From positions 1 through 8,866 of the forward strand of contig DAOWAU010000021.1 in assembly GCA_030634425.1 (NCBI GenBank): DNA of 8,866 nucleotides, written 5' to 3'. The DNA is from Dehalococcoidia bacterium. GTDB taxonomy: Bacteria; Chloroflexota; Dehalococcoidia; Dehalococcoidales; E44-bin46. Position numbers and translations under genes: made by a program. Below the pieces are notes generated by a model that worked only from the letters and a program-made list of their open reading frames with translations, was not told the DNA's origin and ran no database searches. Positions within the stretch are counted from its first letter, which is position 1. Every line of letters starts with the position of its first letter. Below are positions 1-6,359 of this stretch, one piece after another.

Positions 1-302
1 GTGGCTATATCAACACTCCATTTAGCCCACTGTATTTTAGCGGTATTGAACAGGGGATAAGTTGTGATTTTCCCTGGGTTGACCTCGGCTAATTGCTTGG
101 CTAATTCTATGGCATCGCCTTCTACTACCAGGTCGAGGTCAAAGTTTGGTTGTCCCAGGAGCAGGTCGCGAACCACACCGCCGACAAGGTACAGGTTCTG
201 TCCTCGGCTGGCAACTACTTGACCTGCCGCTCGCATGAAGTCGACCAACTCGGCGGGCAGATACCTTTCAATTTTGCTGGCTAGATTAACGATTTCAGGC
301 AT
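1..302 (-). CDS. CCA-adding enzyme / poly(A) polymerase family tRNA nucleotidyltransferase (N-terminal part, cut by window edge)
   Basis: Translating the reverse complement from the ATG at 302 gives 100 whole codons that run off the left edge. The protein has the class II nucleotidyltransferase head domain: GGVVRD at residues 41-46 in the nucleotide-binding loop, the catalytic Asp pair D55-L-D57, and a likely third carboxylate D98 in SVDIAT just before the edge. Enzymes of this family add or repair the 3' CCA of tRNA in the cytoplasm; close relatives make poly(A) or add only part of CCA, and the missing C-terminal part is needed to tell them apart. No strong Shine-Dalgarno precedes the start (only AAAGAA), but a good promoter lies 30 bases upstream. 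It is transcribed divergently from the aldolase operon. The family is near certain; the exact specificity is not. Confidence 0.9.
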   Translation of the reverse strand, partial: MPEIVNLASKIERYLPAELVDFMRAAGQVVASRGQNLYLVGGVVRDLLLGQPNFDLDLVVEGDAIELAKQLAEVNPGKITTYPLFNTAKIQWAKWSVDIA

Positions 303-332
303 TTCTTTATTATTTAATGAAGTGTAGTCCGA

Positions 333-361
333 ATTATAGCACAGGTCGTCGCCGAGTTCAT
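333..361 (-). promoter_or_regulatory. Predicted extended -10 sigma70 promoter for the tRNA nucleotidyltransferase gene
   Basis: On the - strand a perfect TATAAT occupies 338 down to 333 and is preceded directly by TGC, which makes an extended -10 element (TGnTATAAT). The -35 region at 17 bp spacing reads ATGAAC, matching only three of six consensus bases, which is tolerable with an extended -10. Transcription would start near 326, leaving a leader of about 25 bases before the ATG at 302. This is a sequence match only. Confidence 0.6.
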
Positions 362-365
362 TCGC

Positions 366-394
366 TTGACGGTATACCACCCCACTGATATTAT
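366..394 (+). promoter_or_regulatory. Predicted sigma70 promoter for the aldolase operon
   Basis: TTGACG at 366-371 (5/6 match to the -35 consensus) is followed, after exactly 17 bp, by TATTAT at 389-394 (5/6 match to the -10). TG at 386-387 supplies an extended -10. Transcription would begin near 401, giving a leader of about 32 bases before the ATG at 433. An 8-bp perfect palindrome, GGTATACC at 371-378, sits in the spacer and could be an operator, but it is too short to claim. Nothing else stands out in the 130-base intergenic region. Confidence 0.65.
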
Positions 395-413
395 ACAAAC
401 TACCTTTAAAAAC

Positions 414-422
414 GGAAGGGGG
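414..422 (+). promoter_or_regulatory. Ribosome binding site of the aldolase gene
   Basis: The purine run GGAAGGGGG ends 10 bases before the ATG at 433. There is no ATG, GTG or TTG in frame between this start and the in-frame stop at 367-369, so the site and the start fix each other. This shows the protein really begins at MDWGM, without the longer N-terminus of E. coli LsrF. Confidence 0.6.
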
Positions 423-432
423 CATAACAAGT

Positions 433-1221
433 ATGGACTGGGGAATGGCAAACCGTATGGCACAACTAATCCAGTCGGATGGGCACGCTCTGTTCTTGCC
501 GGTTGACCATGGATATTTTCAGGGTCCCACCAGAAAATTGGAAGAACCGCGCAAAACTATTGAGCCACTCCTCCCTTATGCTGACGCTCTGTTCATTACT
601 AGGGGTGTATTGCGGTCATCGGTTGACCCTGATAACACCAAACCGATTATTCTCAGGGTGTCTGGTGGCACCAGCATGGTGGGGAAGGACCTAGCCAATG
701 AAGGGATTACCACCTCAATGGAGGAGGCTATCCGCCTTAACGTTTCGGCGGTGGGTATCTCTATCTTTGTTGGCAGTGAGTATGAGAAAGAGTCGTTACT
801 AAATCTATCCAGGCTTGTTAATGAGGGTGAAAGGTATGGTATTCCGGTAATGGCAGTTACCGCGGTGGGGAAGGAACTGGAAAAACGAGACGCCCGCTAC
901 CTCGCCTTGGCCTCTCGCATCGCAGCTGAGTTGGGGGCACGGGTGGTAAAAACCTACTGGTGTGAACACTTTGAGAAGGTGACAGGGGGCTGTCCCGTTC
1001 CAGTGATTATGGCTGGCGGACCTCATGTAGACACCGAGCTCGAGGTCTTTGAATTCGTCTATGACGGCATGCAGAAGGGTGCGATAGGGGTGAATCTGGG
1101 CAGGAACATCTGGCAAAATGATTTCCCGGTGGCAATGATTAAGGCGATACGTGCCATTGTCCATGAGAGTGCCATCCCGAAAGAGGCTCAAGAGCTATAC
1201 GATAGCTCAAAAAACGAGTGA
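433..1221 (+). CDS. LsrF/DhnA-type class I aldolase (DeoC/LacD superfamily)
   Basis: The 262-residue protein is a TIM-barrel Schiff-base aldolase. It closely resembles E. coli LsrF along its length: DWGM at 2-5, DHGYFQGPT at 25-33, TRGVLRS at 56-62, and the predicted Schiff-base lysine K173 in VKTYW. GCPVP (186-190), AGG (194-196) and LGRNI (222-226) form the phosphate-binding end, so a phosphorylated substrate is likely. LsrF processes the AI-2 breakdown product; DhnA relatives are fructose-bisphosphate aldolases or the archaeal ADH synthase of shikimate synthesis. Compared with LsrF, about 30 N-terminal residues are absent, and in-frame stops confirm this. No other lsr genes are present. 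It is first in a + strand operon, 21 bases before a zinc dehydrogenase that may act on its product. The superfamily is certain; the substrate is unknown. Confidence 0.85.
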   Translation: MDWGMANRMAQLIQSDGHALFLPVDHGYFQGPTRKLEEPRKTIEPLLPYADALFITRGVLRSSVDPDNTKPIILRVSGGTSMVGKDLANEGITTSMEEAIRLNVSAVGISIFVGSEYEKESLLNLSRLVNEGERYGIPVMAVTAVGKELEKRDARYLALASRIAAELGARVVKTYWCEHFEKVTGGCPVPVIMAGGPHVDTELEVFEFVYDGMQKGAIGVNLGRNIWQNDFPVAMIKAIRAIVHESAIPKEAQELYDSSKNE

Positions 1222-1231
1222 GCTAACGGCT

Positions 1232-1238
1232 GGAGAAG
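1232..1238 (+). promoter_or_regulatory. Ribosome binding site that selects a TTG start for the dehydrogenase
   Basis: GGAGAAG at 1232-1238 places its GGAG core seven bases before the TTG at 1243, the usual distance. The only nearby ATG in frame (1255) lies 19 bases from the core and would remove the first beta strand (RVAMW) that the family normally has. TTG is therefore the preferred start. Confidence 0.65.
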
Positions 1239-1242
1239 TATC

Positions 1243-2271
1243 TTGCGTGTTGCTATGTGGTATAACAACCAGGATGTGCGGCTGGAGGAGATGCCCACCC
1301 CGCAGATTGGTCCCGGTGAACTGCTGGTGCGTGTCCTCGCCAGTGGCATCTGTGGTAGTGATGTTATGGAGTGGTATCGCCTTGACCGGGCACCCCTGGT
1401 GCTGGGCCATGAGATTGCCGGCGAGATTGTTGAAGTGGGGGATGGGGTGGAGCGCTACAAAGAGGGGGAGCGGGTCTCGGCAGCCCATCATGTCCCTTGT
1501 AACACATGCCATTATTGCTTGAGTGGTCATCACACCGTCTGTGACACCCTCAGGCAGACCAATTTTGACCCCAGCGGCTTCGCTGAGTATATTCGGTTGC
1601 CAGCCATCAATGTTGACCGTGGGGTATTCATGCTACCCGATGAGGTATCTTATGAGGAAGCAACCTTCATTGAACCCCTGGCTTGTGTGCTGCGGGGACA
1701 AAGGCTGACACATATGTCGCCGGGCAACAGTGTGCTTGTTATTGGTAGTGGTATCGCCGGGTTGCTTCATGTGCAGTTGGCGCGCACTTTAGAAGCGGGT
1801 CGGGTGATAGCGACAGACATAAACGACTACCGACTGGAGGCAGCGCGGCGATTTGGAGCTGATGTTGCCATCCATGCCGGGGATGACTTGCCTGCTTGCC
1901 TGCGTCAGGTCAATGATGGTCGGCTTGCCGACCTGGTGATAGTATGTACTGGTGCCACCTCAGCCATCACTCAGGCATTGCAGTCGGTGGAGCGTGGGGG
2001 CACTGTGCTCCTCTTTGCCCCAACAGAGCCTGGCGTCGCTATCCCAATTTCAATAAACGAGCTTTTCTGGCGCAACGATGTAACGCTCACCACCTCCTAT
2101 GCGGGTAGCCCTGCCGATTATATGGCGGCACTGGAGCTGATCCGCGCTCATCACATCTGCCCGGGTGAGATGATTACCCATCGGCTGAGTCTGGCAGAGA
2201 CAGGATTGGGCTTCCAGCTGGTTGCTGGCGCCCAGAATTCTATTAAGGTCATCATCGAACCGCAGAGGTAG
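1243..2271 (+). CDS. Zinc-dependent medium-chain alcohol/polyol dehydrogenase
   Basis: A 342-residue cytoplasmic MDR-family enzyme of normal length, related to sorbitol, threonine and galactitol-phosphate dehydrogenases. The N-terminal GroES-like domain holds the likely catalytic zinc ligands C37 (GICGSD), H56-E57 (LGHEIAG) and E144 (EPLACV). The structural zinc site is C86, C89, C92 and C100. The Rossmann domain starts with GSGIAG at 168-173, and D192 at the end of the second strand (ATDIND) favours NAD(H) over NADP(H). It oxidises a secondary alcohol or reduces the matching ketone; the substrate cannot be read from sequence. The gene follows the aldolase by 21 bases and precedes the kinase gene by 29 bases. 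The shared transcript suggests that it works on the aldolase substrate or product. Confidence 0.88.
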   Translation: MRVAMWYNNQDVRLEEMPTPQIGPGELLVRVLASGICGSDVMEWYRLDRAPLVLGHEIAGEIVEVGDGVERYKEGERVSAAHHVPCNTCHYCLSGHHTVCDTLRQTNFDPSGFAEYIRLPAINVDRGVFMLPDEVSYEEATFIEPLACVLRGQRLTHMSPGNSVLVIGSGIAGLLHVQLARTLEAGRVIATDINDYRLEAARRFGADVAIHAGDDLPACLRQVNDGRLADLVIVCTGATSAITQALQSVERGGTVLLFAPTEPGVAIPISINELFWRNDVTLTTSYAGSPADYMAALELIRAHHICPGEMITHRLSLAETGLGFQLVAGAQNSIKVIIEPQR

Positions 2272-2300
2272 CAAGAAGACTTATACGGCCAGGGTATAAT

Positions 2301-2843
2301 ATGAAAATAGTGTCAATTGTGGGAATGACTGGTGCTGGCAAGTCGGAGGTGTCCAGAGTATTTGAGGAAAGTGGCTTTATTAAAATACGATTCGGGGATA
2401 TCACCGACGAAGAGGTAAGGAAGAGAGGCTTGGAGCTAAACGAGAAAAATGAGCGCAGCATCAGGGAACTCCTGAGAGAAGAGCATGGAATGGCGGCATA
2501 TGCTAAACTGAATCTACCCCGTATCGATTCAGCATTAAAAAGTTTCGATGTGGTGGTTGATGGTCTCTACTCCTGGGAGGAATACACCTTTCTCAAGGAC
2601 TATTACGGGGAGAACTTTTATGTGGTGGCTGTTTGGGCGTCGCCGGGAACGAGGTATTCTCGTCTCAGCTGCCGCTCGAACCGGTGCCTGACGTTGGAGG
2701 AGGCTGTCAGCAGGGATAGGGCGGAGATTGAGAATATCAATAAGGGTGGGCCTATTGCTATGGCTGGTTACACTATAATAAACGAGTCCTCCCTGGAAAA
2801 CCTGAGGAAGGAAACAGAAAGGATTATCTCTGGATTAAAATGA
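2301..2843 (+). CDS. Small P-loop nucleotide kinase, archaeal UPF0200-like / dephospho-CoA kinase-like
   Basis: The 180-residue protein starts with a Walker A loop, GMTGAGKS (8-15). It continues with FGDI (31-34), a Walker B-like strand VVVDGLYS (84-91), a lid segment around RLSCRSNR (121-128), R140 in SRDRAE, and a C-terminal YTIINESSLENL (157-168). This order matches archaeal UPF0200 proteins, which belong to the adenylate kinase / dephospho-CoA kinase group of P-loop kinases. The DAD motif of true CoaE is not visible, so I do not call it CoaE. AGGG lies six bases before the ATG. Its stop overlaps the start of the dCMP deaminase gene (ATGA), so the two are probably translated together. A nucleotide or deoxynucleotide kinase role is an inference from that pairing. 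The fold is secure; the substrate is unknown. Confidence 0.75.
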   Translation: MKIVSIVGMTGAGKSEVSRVFEESGFIKIRFGDITDEEVRKRGLELNEKNERSIRELLREEHGMAAYAKLNLPRIDSALKSFDVVVDGLYSWEEYTFLKDYYGENFYVVAVWASPGTRYSRLSCRSNRCLTLEEAVSRDRAEIENINKGGPIAMAGYTIINESSLENLRKETERIISGLK

Positions 2844-3322
2844 AAAAATCAACTAGGCTCGGTGTTGATGAATATTTCCTGAAAATAGCCTCTGTAGTCG
2901 CTGAACGCTCCACCTGCTGTCGTCATCACGTTGGGGCGGTAGCGGTGAGGGATAAACACATGTTGGCTACGGGTTACAATGGTGCCCCTGCTGGCTTAAA
3001 AGACTGCCTTGAGCTTGGTTGCCTCAGGGATGAACTGAATATACCCTCAGGGCAGCGACAGGAGATATGCCGGGGCATTCATGCCGAGCAGAACGTCATC
3101 ATCCAGGCCAGTCTCCACGGCGTCAGCCTTGAGGGGGGCACTATTTATTGTACTCATACACCATGCGTACTATGTGCTAAGATACTGGCAAACGCCAAGA
3201 TAAAACGGTTTGTCAGCTTTGGCAGGTATAACGACGATTCGTTTATCGACCTATTCAAAGAGGCGGGGATAGAAGTTGACATAAAGAAAAGACCCTCCTC
3301 CCAAATAAGCTACCTGGATTAG
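2840..3322 (+). CDS. dCMP deaminase (ComEB / T4 dCD family)
   Basis: The 160-residue protein is a zinc deaminase that converts dCMP to dUMP, supplying dUMP for thymidylate synthesis. The catalytic zinc site is H81-A-E83 (HAEQN) with C109 and C112 (TPCVLC); E83 is the proton shuttle. GYNGAPAG at 45-52 is the nucleotide-binding loop typical of this family and not of cytidine or tRNA deaminases. C26, C56, C61 and C77 could hold a second, structural zinc; C26 and C56 line up with the second-zinc cysteines of the T4 enzyme, and the other two are inferred. The start overlaps the kinase stop in ATGA and has no strong ribosome binding site of its own, which fits coupled translation. The stop overlaps the stop of tyrA on the other strand. 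Confidence 0.92.
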   Translation: MKKSTRLGVDEYFLKIASVVAERSTCCRHHVGAVAVRDKHMLATGYNGAPAGLKDCLELGCLRDELNIPSGQRQEICRGIHAEQNVIIQASLHGVSLEGGTIYCTHTPCVLCAKILANAKIKRFVSFGRYNDDSFIDLFKEAGIEVDIKKRPSSQISYLD

Positions 3323-4188
3323 TCTTCCACCAGCTTATACATATCCTGATAGGCTTTGCCGAAATCGGGGTCAATCTGACTCAGTCTATCTTTCAAGGCA
3401 TTCATTTTCTGGGCGAATTTCTCTTTATCTTTGCTTTCTACCAAATCCGCCCATGCCTTGGCTTTGCTCTGGAATAGTTTTTCGATTTCGGCAATATTGG
3501 GTAGGTTCATCTGCAGGGAAGTGTAGAACTCCGGCTCCTCTGAGATAACACTCTCTGCCAGGGTTAACAGCAGTTTAAATGTGCTGCCACCAATCGCCCT
3601 CATCTGCTTCAGCTTATCCAGGCTCAGCAGGGTATCAGCTGAGGCGATAGCAATGAAGTGGGATAGCCCGAGGATGACCCCCATCATTTCATCATGTTCA
3701 TCAGGGCTCATTAAAGCAACCCTAGCCCCTTTACTTTCCAGGTACTCACTGATTTTTTGGGCTAGGGTTTTCTCTTTCTCATTGGTGGGTGTCAACACCA
3801 CGCTCTGATTGGCGATACCTCGGGCGCCAGGACCAAACATTGGGTGTGTCCCCAGCATTACCCCTGTTTTTATATGTTTATGCATTATTTTGACCGGGAG
3901 TGCTTTGATAGAGGTGATGTCTATAATAGCCTGCTCAGGTTGTGTGTGTGGGCAAATCTGCTTTATCACCCCTTCAAAATTGTCTATGGGGATAGATATG
4001 ATGATAACCTCGGCCTTGCCGACTGCTTCCACATTATCAGTAGTGGTCTCGACATCTAGTTGCCTCTTCGCTTCCAGCAGCTTTGCTTCATTTCTGCCGG
4101 TTATTATCACCTCATGACCGTCTTTCGATAAAAAGTTGGCCAACCACCGCCCCATCTTTCCTGAGCCACCAATTATTGCTACTCTCAT
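3319..4188 (-). CDS. tyrA: Prephenate dehydrogenase, archaeal-like short form
   Basis: A 289-residue NAD(P)-dependent enzyme converting prephenate to 4-hydroxyphenylpyruvate for tyrosine synthesis. The Rossmann loop is GGSGKMG (7-13), as in archaeal TyrA, rather than the common bacterial GLGLIG. R32 after the second strand (ITGRN) points to NADP. Likely active-site residues are S93 (DITSIK), H115 (GTHPMFGPG) and H177 (GLSHF), which match the conserved Ser and two His of Aquifex TyrA in order and spacing. The segment that usually reads FKDFTRIA is FKLLLTLA here, so the usual prephenate-binding Arg appears to be Thr209. There is no chorismate mutase or ACT domain. It is last in the aromatic operon, 15 bases after pheA, with AGG eight bases before the ATG. 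Prephenate is preferred as substrate by context; arogenate cannot be excluded. Confidence 0.88.
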   Translation of the reverse strand: MRVAIIGGSGKMGRWLANFLSKDGHEVIITGRNEAKLLEAKRQLDVETTTDNVEAVGKAEVIIISIPIDNFEGVIKQICPHTQPEQAIIDITSIKALPVKIMHKHIKTGVMLGTHPMFGPGARGIANQSVVLTPTNEKEKTLAQKISEYLESKGARVALMSPDEHDEMMGVILGLSHFIAIASADTLLSLDKLKQMRAIGGSTFKLLLTLAESVISEEPEFYTSLQMNLPNIAEIEKLFQSKAKAWADLVESKDKEKFAQKMNALKDRLSQIDPDFGKAYQDMYKLVED

Positions 4189-4203
4189 CTGATTACCTAT
4201 ACT

Positions 4204-5271
4204 TTATTTTGCCTTGGGATATGACCCCAGGATCTTTAGGAAGAGTGAGGTCTTTTCTAAGCTCTGCAGAAGCTCGCGGGGTGCTTTATTCTCTCGGTGA
4301 CCGTCAAAGTCCAGATAAAAATTGTATTCCCACGGTTTTTGCCTCGTTGGTCTGGACTCAATCTTGGTTAAATTAATATCCCTGTCGGCAAATTCTTTGA
4401 TGAAGTCATAGAGTGCCTTGGGTCTGTGTTTTACCGAAAAAACTATGGAGGTTTTGTCGTTCCCCGATGGCGGTGAATCCTCCTTGGACAGAATAAAGAA
4501 TCGGGTGAAGTTATTGGGGTTATCTTCTATCTCGCTGGTGATAGCCTTCATTCCATAGATTTCTGCTGCCCTGGCACTGGCAATGGCGCCACCATCGGTT
4601 ATCCCCCTCTCCTTTATCATCTTTACGCTGCCAGCAGTATCATAGGTTGGGATTAATTCACAGCCTAGGTGCTTTAAGAAAGTCTTACACTGAGCCAAAG
4701 CTTGGGGATGGGAGTAGACCCTTTTTATCGAATCCAGCCGCGTCTCTGGATTGGCTATCAGGCAATGGACTACCCGGAGCTCTGTTTCACCGCATACCTT
4801 GAGGTTTGATTCCAGAAGCAGGTCATATGACTGACTTATACTCCCCTCTAATGAATTCTCCACGGGAACAATACCAAACTCCACCTCGTCCTGCTCTACT
4901 GCCTTAAACACGCCTTCCAGGCTTTCATACGGGTTAGTGGTGATGGAAGACCCGAAAAACTGAAAAGCCGCCCCTTCACTATAGGAACCAACTTCACCCT
5001 GAAAAGCGACTTCTTTTCCTTGTGTCCTTTTGCACGCCGTGACTATCTCCTGATAGATGCTTTCTATAGCTTCCTCACTGATATTTTCAGCTCGGGCAAG
5101 GCTCTTGATATGTTCTAAAACCTCTTTTTCTCTAGCCCTGTCGTTAATCTGTTTCCCCCGCTCTTTCTTCTGCTCTCCTATCTCCCGGGCAATCATTATT
5201 CTCTCACTGATAAGCCTAACTATGTTGGCGTCGGTTTCGTCTATTTTCCCTCTTAACTCGTCTAGGTTCAT
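4204..5271 (-). CDS. pheA: Bifunctional chorismate mutase / prephenate dehydratase (P-protein)
   Basis: A 355-residue protein with three domains. Residues 1-85 form a helical AroQ chorismate mutase domain with the conserved charged pattern (R7, R29, K40, R47 and Q74 are candidates). Residues 87-265 form the prephenate dehydratase, with DTAGS at 211-215 and the catalytic TRFF at 256-259. Residues 272-355 form an ACT domain that binds phenylalanine, with ESRP at 305-308. It turns chorismate into prephenate and then phenylpyruvate. The ACT motif that normally reads GAL reads KAL here (K285), which may weaken feedback by phenylalanine. The ATG overlaps the aroC stop in ATGA, so translation is probably coupled. 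It supplies prephenate for the downstream TyrA, which has no mutase domain. Confidence 0.95.
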   Translation of the reverse strand: MNLDELRGKIDETDANIVRLISERIMIAREIGEQKKERGKQINDRAREKEVLEHIKSLARAENISEEAIESIYQEIVTACKRTQGKEVAFQGEVGSYSEGAAFQFFGSSITTNPYESLEGVFKAVEQDEVEFGIVPVENSLEGSISQSYDLLLESNLKVCGETELRVVHCLIANPETRLDSIKRVYSHPQALAQCKTFLKHLGCELIPTYDTAGSVKMIKERGITDGGAIASARAAEIYGMKAITSEIEDNPNNFTRFFILSKEDSPPSGNDKTSIVFSVKHRPKALYDFIKEFADRDINLTKIESRPTRQKPWEYNFYLDFDGHRENKAPRELLQSLEKTSLFLKILGSYPKAK

Positions 5272-6359
5272 TTTATTACCCTCGGGATTAGTCCAGCCCT
5301 CATGGCGGAGTCGCAGAGGGTCACTGCCATCATTGATTCTACCACCACCGCCGCCCTGGGAACGATACAGACATCGTGCCTTCCCGTGACCTCTAAACTG
5401 ACCCCTTTCATCTCTTTGATGTCGACCGTCTGCTGACTTTTAGCTATGGAGGAGGTGGGCTTAATGGCGACCCTTGCTATTATAGGCATGCCATTACTTA
5501 TGCCACCGAGAATACCTCCAGCGTTATTGGTCACGGTAACTATTTTACCATTTTTGATGGCGAACTGGTCGTTATTCTCTGAGCCCCTTTTTCTGGCGGC
5601 GGAGAAACCTGAGCCAAACTCCACCCCCTTGACTGCCGGAATAGCGAACAGGGCTTTAGCCAGGTCTCCTTCCAGGGTGTCAAACACCGGTTCTCCCAAG
5701 CCGACTGGTATATTAAGGGCTATGCCTTCTATAATCCCTCCGAGGCTATCACCCTCTTGTTTGACTTTCTCAATGGTTTTAGCCATATCCTCGGCAGCTT
5801 TCAAGTCGGCACACTTGAATTGGTTTTTCCCAATATTCTCCTTTATTTCTTCAAAGCCCTTTGCCTCAGCCTTTATTCCCCCCAGTTCAACGGTATGAGC
5901 CAGAATCTCAGTGCCGATTACATTGAGTAGCTTCTTAGCAACAGCCCCCGCCATGACAAAGGCAGCGGTGATTCTGCCCGAGAACCTGCCTCCACCCCTG
6001 AAATCGTTTAATCCACTGTACTTGACGAAGGCGGTGTAGTCGGCATGTCCTGGTCTGGCGAGGAATCTCGCTTTTTCATAGTCGCTGGAATCTATATCCT
6101 TATTCCATGTTAGCAGACATATAGGGGCGCCGGTGGTGATTCCATTGAAAACACCGGAGAGAATGTCAACCTTGTCTTCCTCTGCTCTCTTGGTTGCTGC
6201 CATCCCTACTCCTGGCTTTCTTTTATCCAGCTCTCTCTGGATATCCTCCTCGGTGATAGCTAGACCTGCCGGGCATCCATCTACGATAACCCCCACGCAT
6301 CTACCATGGCTTTCGCCAAAGCTGGTTATGGTGAACAGTTTACCTAAGCTATTTTCCAT
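5268..6359 (-). CDS. aroC: Chorismate synthase
   Basis: A 363-residue enzyme of standard length that makes chorismate from EPSP, using reduced FMN as a catalyst. Visible signatures are SFGESHG (13-19), the arginine-rich KRKPGVG segment (47-53), [11 protein letters not shown] in the centre and [11 protein letters not shown] near the C-terminus; these contain the conserved His and Arg residues of the active site. There are no insertions or gaps. The ATG lies inside the last codons of aroA (11 bp overlap) and has a strong ribosome binding site within aroA. Its stop overlaps the pheA start in ATGA. How FMN is reduced (separate reductase or bifunctional enzyme) cannot be told from the sequence; no flavin reductase domain is attached. 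Confidence 0.97.
   Translation of the reverse strand: MENSLGKLFTITSFGESHGRCVGVIVDGCPAGLAITEEDIQRELDKRKPGVGMAATKRAEEDKVDILSGVFNGITTGAPICLLTWNKDIDSSDYEKARFLARPGHADYTAFVKYSGLNDFRGGGRFSGRITAAFVMAGAVAKKLLNVIGTEILAHTVELGGIKAEAKGFEEIKENIGKNQFKCADLKAAEDMAKTIEKVKQEGDSLGGIIEGIALNIPVGLGEPVFDTLEGDLAKALFAIPAVKGVEFGSGFSAARKRGSENNDQFAIKNGKIVTVTNNAGGILGGISNGMPIIARVAIKPTSSIAKSQQTVDIKEMKGVSLEVTGRHDVCIVPRAAVVVESMMAVTLCDSAMRAGLIPRVIK

Noticed and set aside
317..388. A 23-residue open frame starting with ATG in the intergenic region
   Set aside because: It has no ribosome binding site, lies upstream of the predicted + strand transcription start and overlaps both promoters.
805..1191. Long open frames opposite or overlapping the real genes (this one and others at 1151-1522, 3581-4117, 5446-5898, 6524-7129, 8158-8550)
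   Set aside because: They lie inside genes with clear family motifs, have no recognisable motifs and no convincing start signals; they are shadows of the coding strand.
1255..2271. ATG at 1255 as the start of the dehydrogenase
   Set aside because: It is too far from the GGAGAAG site and would drop the first beta strand; the TTG at 1243 fits better.
433..2271. Possible horizontal transfer of the aldolase-dehydrogenase pair based on base composition
   Set aside because: Hand counts of single 60-base rows gave 50-63% GC in this pair, but rows in the deaminase, aroA and nucleotidyltransferase genes reach 55-60%, so there is no clear contrast.
2295..2300. TATAAT directly before the ATG of the kinase gene, as a possible internal promoter
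   Set aside because: No -35 match exists at 16-18 bp, and a start point from it would fall inside the coding sequence; it is better read as part of the ribosome-binding leader.
3300..3400. A factor-independent terminator between the two convergent operons
   Set aside because: I looked past both stops and found no GC-rich hairpin followed by a T-run.
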